DNA of 64,000 bases from assembly GCF_036588685.1 (NCBI RefSeq), contig NC_086383.1:34790171-34854170 (forward strand), written 5' to 3'. Below, piece after piece: positions 58,801 to 64,000 of this stretch; within the stretch, counting starts at the first letter, position 1, and every line of letters begins with the position of its first letter. A program made the translations under genes and the position numbers. Source of the DNA: Mytilus trossulus (taxonomy: Eukaryota > Mollusca > Bivalvia > Mytilida > Mytilidae). Below the pieces are notes generated by a model. That model had not been told where the DNA came from and did not search any database. It saw only the letters and a list, made by a program, of their open reading frames with translations.

Positions 58801-59986
58801 CTCTCTTTGCGTTTAAACAATTGAGTAACTAATTATTTAAGAAAAAAGTATGAACACAAGACAACGATTCTAACCCAGATGTTTATAGATTGGTATTAAA
58901 ATGTATACAGTTGTACATCATAATGAAAAATTATTCAATAAAAAGTAAAATCACAAAAATACTGAACGGAAAATTAATAATCAAATGGCAAAATCAATAT
59001 CGCAAACACATCAAACGAATGGATAACAACTATCATATTCCCGACTTGGTACAGGCATATTCTTATGTAGAAAATGGTGGATTAAACCTGGTTTTAAAGC
59101 TAGCGAAACCTCTCACTTGCATGACAGTCGAATCAAATTTCATTATATTTACAAAGATGTGTGAACAAAACAAACAATACATTCAATAGGTATATAGTTC
59201 TCAAAGGTACCATGTTTATTAACAAAATACGAAGAAAAGTTTTCAAACTGGCAATTGTATAAATTATATAAAATATATTCTTTTTATCACATATCATTTA
59301 TTTTTAACTTCATACTTAATTGTGTCAGTTCTATTTTTAAAAGTTATGTTTTTTTTAATAATTAATTTAACTTTTTTTATTATGTGAAAAATTCGAATAA
59401 TTTTAAACATTTTTGACATTATTGACTATGTTTTACAATTTGTATTTGTTAAATAGTTATATATTTGTATAGTTGTATATATATAGTGTCTCATAAACCT
59501 ATCTAGGCTTGGTATTTGTCTTATTTTAATATTGTGCAATGTATATAATATAATCTGTATAAAACTTTGTACACAAGTATGTGACAATTTAATAAAATAA
59601 ATTATTATTATTATTATTTTTTTTATAAAAGTCCATTGTATGGGTCTTTCAATAAAAAAAACCCAACATTGGCAATCATACCACATCTTCTATTAAAAAG
59701 AAAATATCTTAAGTAGCATACTGGTTGTATGCAAAATAAATATGAAAAAAATCACAGAATCTTTGTAAAAAGTATGTAGGTTGCATAAAGCCTAAGTAAT
59801 TGTGGTATTGACAAATATTAAAGAATATAGACTTACAATTTTACTTTGATATTCTGCTGTTTGGTGGTCTATGCTTTTAGCAGCATCATGCACATTCAAC
59901 CAAGATGACTTTCTAGGTGCGATTCGAATAATTTCCAAATATGCATTACAAACAACTATATTCCAAATTAAAATTGTAAGCAACAT
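52840..59986 (-). CDS. Secreted long disordered basic protein, 927 aa, possible LPMO relative
   Basis: No known domain is recognised. Exons on the minus strand are 59986-59837 and 55473-52840, joined in phase 0 (ATT|GTAAGT to TATAG|GTT). MLLTILIWNIVVCNA is a signal peptide. The first part reads YLEIIRIAPRKSSW... and, after the intron, VFQHVYGKCRSCHYY (51-65). The remaining ~860 residues contain no cysteine, are rich in Asn, Ser, Lys, Asp and Arg, carry three acidic DDDD clusters and many dibasic sites, and end in a strongly basic region (RKGRGRLKKDK... to LVNKK). Spacing from mature start to intron (35 residues) and from intron to GKCxxC (six) equals that of the neighbouring AA15 LPMO, and R and W of its RSSLW motif are kept as RKSSW. 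His1 and the second copper His region are absent. A matrix or regulatory role is possible but unproven. Confidence 0.85.
55474..56919. other. Intron sequence, nothing recognised
   Basis: First third of the 4.4-kb intron of the long-tailed secreted protein gene; AT-rich and without identifiable elements. Confidence 0.5.
56920..57020 (+). repeat. R1 tail
   Basis: TTTGACCTATAATGGTTTAC, TGGATGGAGAGTTGTCTCAT, CATATCTTCTTATAT. Confidence 0.85.
57590..57866 (+). repeat. R2 copy (SINE-like), well preserved
   Basis: TATTATGACGTCCATTATCA, TTAGGGGCCAGTTGAAGGAC, GCCTCCGGGTGCGGGAG, GTCTCTTTGACACATCCCCC and the tail ATTCCCATTTTCTATTTTAT. The tail resembles the 41-bp satellite unit at 19760-20210. Confidence 0.75.
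58930..59200 (+). repeat. R4 copy
   Basis: AATCAAATGGCAAAATCAAT, AACGAATGGATAACAACTAT, TTGGTACAGGCATATTCTTA, GAAAATGGTGGATTAAACCT. The 99-residue open frame across it arises from the repeat. Confidence 0.75.
59590..59692 (+). repeat. (ATT)n microsatellite and R1 tail fragment
   Basis: (ATT)n at about 59600-59620; ATTGGCAATCATACCACATC at about 59668-59690 is the last part of an R1 tail. Confidence 0.6.
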
Positions 59987-60039
59987 CTCTTCAAAAATTC
60001 CAAGCAAAGAAAAATTCACTTCTAAGCATATCAAAGTTG

Positions 60040-61249
60040 TTTTTTACAAAACCTATATAATTTTTATATATTGACTAATAATAGTTTATAATTTGTTGTT
60101 CCTGAACCATTGATAAGTGTATTGAATAGTTGACATGAAAGAGGTTACAGAGGGGTGTTCGGACAAACTTGTTCTGCTTCCAAGCTAATTTTGTTGATTG
60201 ATTGAAATAGACATGTTTGTTTAAATGGTGATGTTGTCAAACGAATACTGCACTTGCAATAAACTATTAAAGATGTCACACCTCCGCAGTTTTTTTTTAA
60301 ACGTCGGTTCAAAATAATTTATACCCCAAAAAATATTCATTAAATAAAGATCCCTTATAACAAAATGACAGCTCTATTTAAAAAAATATGGCAATCAATT
60401 TTACTAATACACAAATTTGTCAATCAAATAATTTATGGTATGCCATTTTGTTAAATATGAAAATGTCATGAGGATAATAAACCAGCATTAGAACAAAAGC
60501 TTTCATAATAATTAATATTTATGCAGTGACATTGTCATTTTCGGGTAATTAAAAAGTCTTGTGGTTTGTATTTTTTTGTAATGCAATACAAGGGAGTTAA
60601 ATCATGTAAATATTTGTAATGACTACATTACAAAAAGGGTTTTTCTACCGCAAGAAATAACAGTCCTTGACAAGTTTGGCATACCATTTTTGGAATTTTT
60701 ATATGTGAATGCTCGGTAGTTTCGAAATTGCCAAAGAGGGACGAAAGATGCCAGAGGGAGAGTCAAACTCATTGATCGAAAATAAACTGAATTAGTAGCG
60801 TATTTTCCTTTGCAATATTATGAAGATAAACCATTTCCCGACCACCAGCAATATATAGCCATAGCGAGATCACGATTAACCCACACAATTTAGAATTTTT
60901 TGTTCGGTTTTTAATGATCACCAACTTCGTTATTGAACCTGTCTTCCAATTGATTCGCATTGAGCGGGTTTTATGCCCTCCAGCAGAATAAAGGCAAAGT
61001 CGGATTTGGCCCAACAAAACGGAATTTTTGATTTGCAATAATCTTGAATAATTGTAAACTTCGTTTAAGAAATCGCCTTCCAACTGGTTCCATTCGAGCG
61101 CTTCTGATGAGTCTTTTGGTTCTTTGTAATATAGCCGGGTGTCTGTGTGGCGTCTGTGTGACGTGTTAAACTATAATTATTGATCAGCATATAGATTTAA
61201 AATGTTTATGTTTTAAATTTTGAAAAAGAACAAGATATCATTTTTTTAT
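60040..61249. other. No gene recognised; R6 fragment and small duplication
   Basis: 60735-60792 is R6-like (GAGAGTCAAACTCATTGATC, GAAAATAAACTGA). 60950-60970 and 61077-61100 share a CTTCCAA(T/C)TG...ATTCG...GAGCG pattern. Otherwise unassigned; the upstream promoter of the 927-aa protein gene should lie here but no TATA box is clear. Confidence 0.4.
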
Positions 61250-61440
61250 TATAAATAAGGCCGTTAGTTTTCTCGTTTGAATTGTATTATATTGTCATAT
61301 CGGAGCCTTTTATAGCTGAATATACGGTATGGGCTTTGCGCATTGTTGAAGGCCGTACGGTGACCTATAGTTGTTAATGTCTGTGTCATTTTGGTCTCTT
61401 GTGGACAGTTGTCTCATTGGCAATCATACCACATCTTCTT
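61250..61440 (+). repeat. R1 copy, 3' part
   Basis: AAGGCCGTTAGTTTTCTCGT, ATATCGGAGCCTTTTATAGC, TGTTGAAGGCCGTACGGTGA, GTTGTCTCATTGGCAATCAT, CCACATCTTCTTTTTT. Confidence 0.85.
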
Positions 61441-63539
61441 TTTTAAAGATATTAACAAATTCGAAATACATTTACGTGACAATTCTACGTTAAGAGAATG
61501 TGTATTAGAGATATAGTTACAGTTCATTACCTGACTCTTTAAAAATGACAAAAAAATATTAATTGATATGTACATACAAAATAATTGCAAACTTTTTTAT
61601 ATATATTTTAATGCAATTATAAAAAAAGGCTTCGATAATTTCGAATTATTTTGAGATTAAGGAACGTATCTCTCTCATGAATATATGTAGCTCTGATTGC
61701 ATGTCTGGGATTGGCATTATGTTGATCTTTCTTAGTTGTGTAAGGTCATCAACGTTCCATTTTGGTTTTGGACTTCATTTATTAAATACATGGGTCTCGA
61801 GCATTGCTGAAGAGAGCTTAAATTTTAAATGCGCAGCTGGTACAATAAACTTAGTACAGTTAATGCTATTTAAATAGAATTGATAAAAACACATATAAAA
61901 TAATTTTTTTTATTCATAACTTCCCGTAAGCAGTTAGTCCAAAATTATTCAGTAGATTCTTCCATATGGTACAGACGACAGAATAAAACTTCAATTTTAT
62001 TTGAATCTCGTTCTTAGTACTTTCAATAATTTCCTCGTTATACTAGTACTTGTTTTGACAAACAAGTTAGATTTCACAAATATATCATTTATAGACTTCA
62101 CTAAAGAACTCAACAAGGAAATCCGAAACAATGGTTTTGTCAGGGATCGTTCCAATCATTCCATACATTGCCGCAGTACCCTTCTTAGCAAGGGTCTTGT
62201 TCTCCTACAATAAATAAATAGCAAATATAGAGGTATTCAATCGATGGGTAGTTAACTTCAAACCCTATTTTTATTCAACAAATGCTTGGTAGCTACCGAC
62301 CTATAACTGTTTAACATAACCATCGAGTGGTAGCTATATACATATATACAGTAAATAATTTCAGCCTGATGCGTCCATTTTGATATTTACATCATCTGAC
62401 AATTTAAAATCTAATAACGGCATTTTTTTTTCAAATACAATCAAGTACTGTATAATTATTTTCCAGACAATTCAAGACCCAATAATTGATCGTCGATTCT
62501 TCAAACAGCTGTTCACCTGAAATATGCCGTTTTAGTTTAAAGGGGTTTACTATTTATAGTCACAACGGTCTACGAGGGACATTGTCGATATGTAAATGGA
62601 GAATGTGTCAATGTGACACAGATGATAGCCCCGCTTGTATATAACGTTGTGAAATACAATGAGCAGCCATATTTTCACATCATATCAAACAGATAGACAT
62701 GCAAAAAAATTGACGATTATACGTTACATTTTCGTAATACATGATGATAAAATCGTGCACAGAAGACTAAGCTAATGATATATACATGCATTGGTTCAAG
62801 AATTTGATACACATTATTTTTCACCAGTCACTCGTTTCATATGACTTTAATCGACTGCAATCGAATTGTATAAAAAGTACTGAATTAACTGCAGTCAATT
62901 AGTCTAAAAAGTGACTGAAAGACTGAACATGACTAAATATTTTTTTGTTCAGTCTTATCAGCTGATGTTCTGATAAAAATTACCGTTTTAGACTAAAATT
63001 CGTTCAAATGAATAATATAGCATAGTGACATCAGCAAGCATTGAAGTAAATGCATAACCAGTTCGACAATTGCAGATGCATTTACAGCAGTACATGTCAG
63101 TACCAGGAACAAACTAACAACAATTTGTCTGATTGACATCACTAGACATGTTGACCTATGACGAAGATATGAATGTCGTGTCAGATGGGAAACTGAGACA
63201 TTTTTATGATCGTCCAATAATTGATAGGAATGAACAAATTATGACGTGTCATTTGTCAGCCGAGAAATCGAGACATGGTGACGATCAACCAAATATTTAA
63301 AATATAACCATTCAATTGCCCGACGGAAAATTACATCTATTCGTCCACTTATTTTTTTGTATAACCATTCATATGTACGAAGGAAAATGCATTTATTAGA
63401 GCAATCGTATTTTGTTTAAGCATTCATTTGCAAGGAGGAAAAAATGCTTCCCTTAAACAAACGGTCATTCTTTTACGTCATTACAAACCATAATAACAAA
63501 GGTATTTCGGTGTAATACACAATTTTACAATGATTTTTA
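61441..63539. other. No gene recognised
   Basis: AT-rich sequence. A 48-residue minus-strand frame starting at 63139 has a signal-peptide-like start but no splice or family support. ATATAACCATTCA occurs twice (about 63302 and 63360). Confidence 0.4.
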
Positions 63540-63740
63540 TATGAGGGTCTGAATAAGGGTTATTAATGTCCGTATTCTTTTATCTTTTAAACCATTTTCC
63601 CCTTTACATTGCGTACGTTTGATGTTTTTGATCTTTTGATTTAGCCATTTGATTAGGGACTTTCTGTATTGAATTTTCCTTGGAACTCGGTATTTTTGTT
63701 GTTTTTCTTTTAATCAGTTTTCCCATTATTCGCTTTTTTT
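63540..63740 (-). repeat. R4-family fragment, inverted
   Basis: CCATTTGATTAGGGACTTTC, TGTATTGAATTTTCCTTGGA and CTCGGTATTTTTGTTG mirror the 5' part of R4 at 52265. Confidence 0.6.
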
Positions 63741-64000
63741 ATTCGTAATTTCATGCATCAAATTCTGCATTTTTTTTTAATTATTATTATTTTTATTTTG
63801 TAAACATAATCAATACTTGTCTAAGAATGAAAGTTTAAAAATATCATATGATAACAAAATTTAAGTTCTGTCAACAGCTTGCATAGCCACAGTAAATGTA
63901 TAAATAACATCAAGTGAATATAGTCACTTATTCCTTTACATTTCACTTAGTTTATATAATTTCAAAATACAGAGCCTACCGTTTAATAGATTAAGAACAT
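63741..64000. other. No gene recognised
   Basis: AT-rich end of the window with a poly(T)/(ATT) run near 63770. No feature supported. Confidence 0.4.

Noticed and set aside
58890..59189. 99-aa plus-strand frame containing a YHIPDLVQAYSYVENGG-like segment
   Set aside because: The sequence is an R4 repeat copy also found at 52262 and 43425; no evidence that the frame is translated.
62993..63139. 48-aa minus-strand frame with a signal-peptide-like start (MSIRQIVVSLFLVLTC)
   Set aside because: The rest of the chain is short and hydrophobic, no splice sites or poly(A) signal support it, and no family is recognised.
1..64000. CRISPR array
   Set aside because: The tandem arrays have no unique spacers and the window is eukaryotic.

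Overview
The window looks like nuclear DNA from a marine bivalve, most likely a mussel (Mytilus or a close relative). It is AT-rich and its genes have few coding bases and long introns with GT-AG boundaries. Many dispersed repeat families are ones I associate with mussel genomes; that attribution is from memory and no search was run. Five protein-coding genes can be assembled. Most of the rest is transposable elements, foldback structures and tandem arrays.

Layout. 1-3.8 kb: layered repeats, including a foldback structure with a perfect palindrome and a decayed Penelope-like element holding two younger insertions. 5.5-7.6 kb (+): a small four-exon gene for an 88-aa secreted Tyr/Gln-rich peptide. 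7.9-15 kb: LINE remnant, tandem arrays and repeat fragments. 15.4 or 23.9 kb to 27.0 kb (+): a four-EF-hand calmodulin-like gene with calmodulin-type intron positions. 27.1-28.3 kb: a 1.3-kb repeat element. 28.7-35.6 kb (-): a three-exon cholinesterase/carboxylesterase of 605 aa. 36.4-40.1 kb: nested repeats, including a dead Tc1-type transposon. 41.1-46.1 kb (-): a secreted AA15 lytic polysaccharide monooxygenase (LPMO) whose catalytic domain is followed by a cysteine-free tail of about 680 aa. 50.9-51.6 kb: a miniature LTR retrotransposon with three LTRs and two internal regions, carrying tRNA-like sequence in the LTR. 52.8-60.0 kb (-): a second long-tailed secreted protein of 927 aa. 60-64 kb: mostly unassigned, with repeat fragments.

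The two tailed genes lie head-to-tail on the minus strand. They share signal peptide length, intron 1 position and phase, a GKCxxC motif at matching distance, a giant cysteine-free last exon, a basic C-terminus and an AATAAA at the stop codon. I infer that the second gene is a diverged relative of the LPMO that lost its copper-binding histidines and most of the catalytic domain. This pair and the tRNA-carrying mini-LTR element are the most unusual content.

Repeat families are labelled here for cross-reference. R1 has the 3' tail GTTGTCTCATTGGCA. R2 contains GGGGCCAGCTGAAGG-like sequence. R3 contains CATGAAACTTAGTAC. R4 contains ACGAATGGATAACAAC. R5 is the 1.3-kb element at 27 kb. R6 contains AAATAAACTGACAACGCC.
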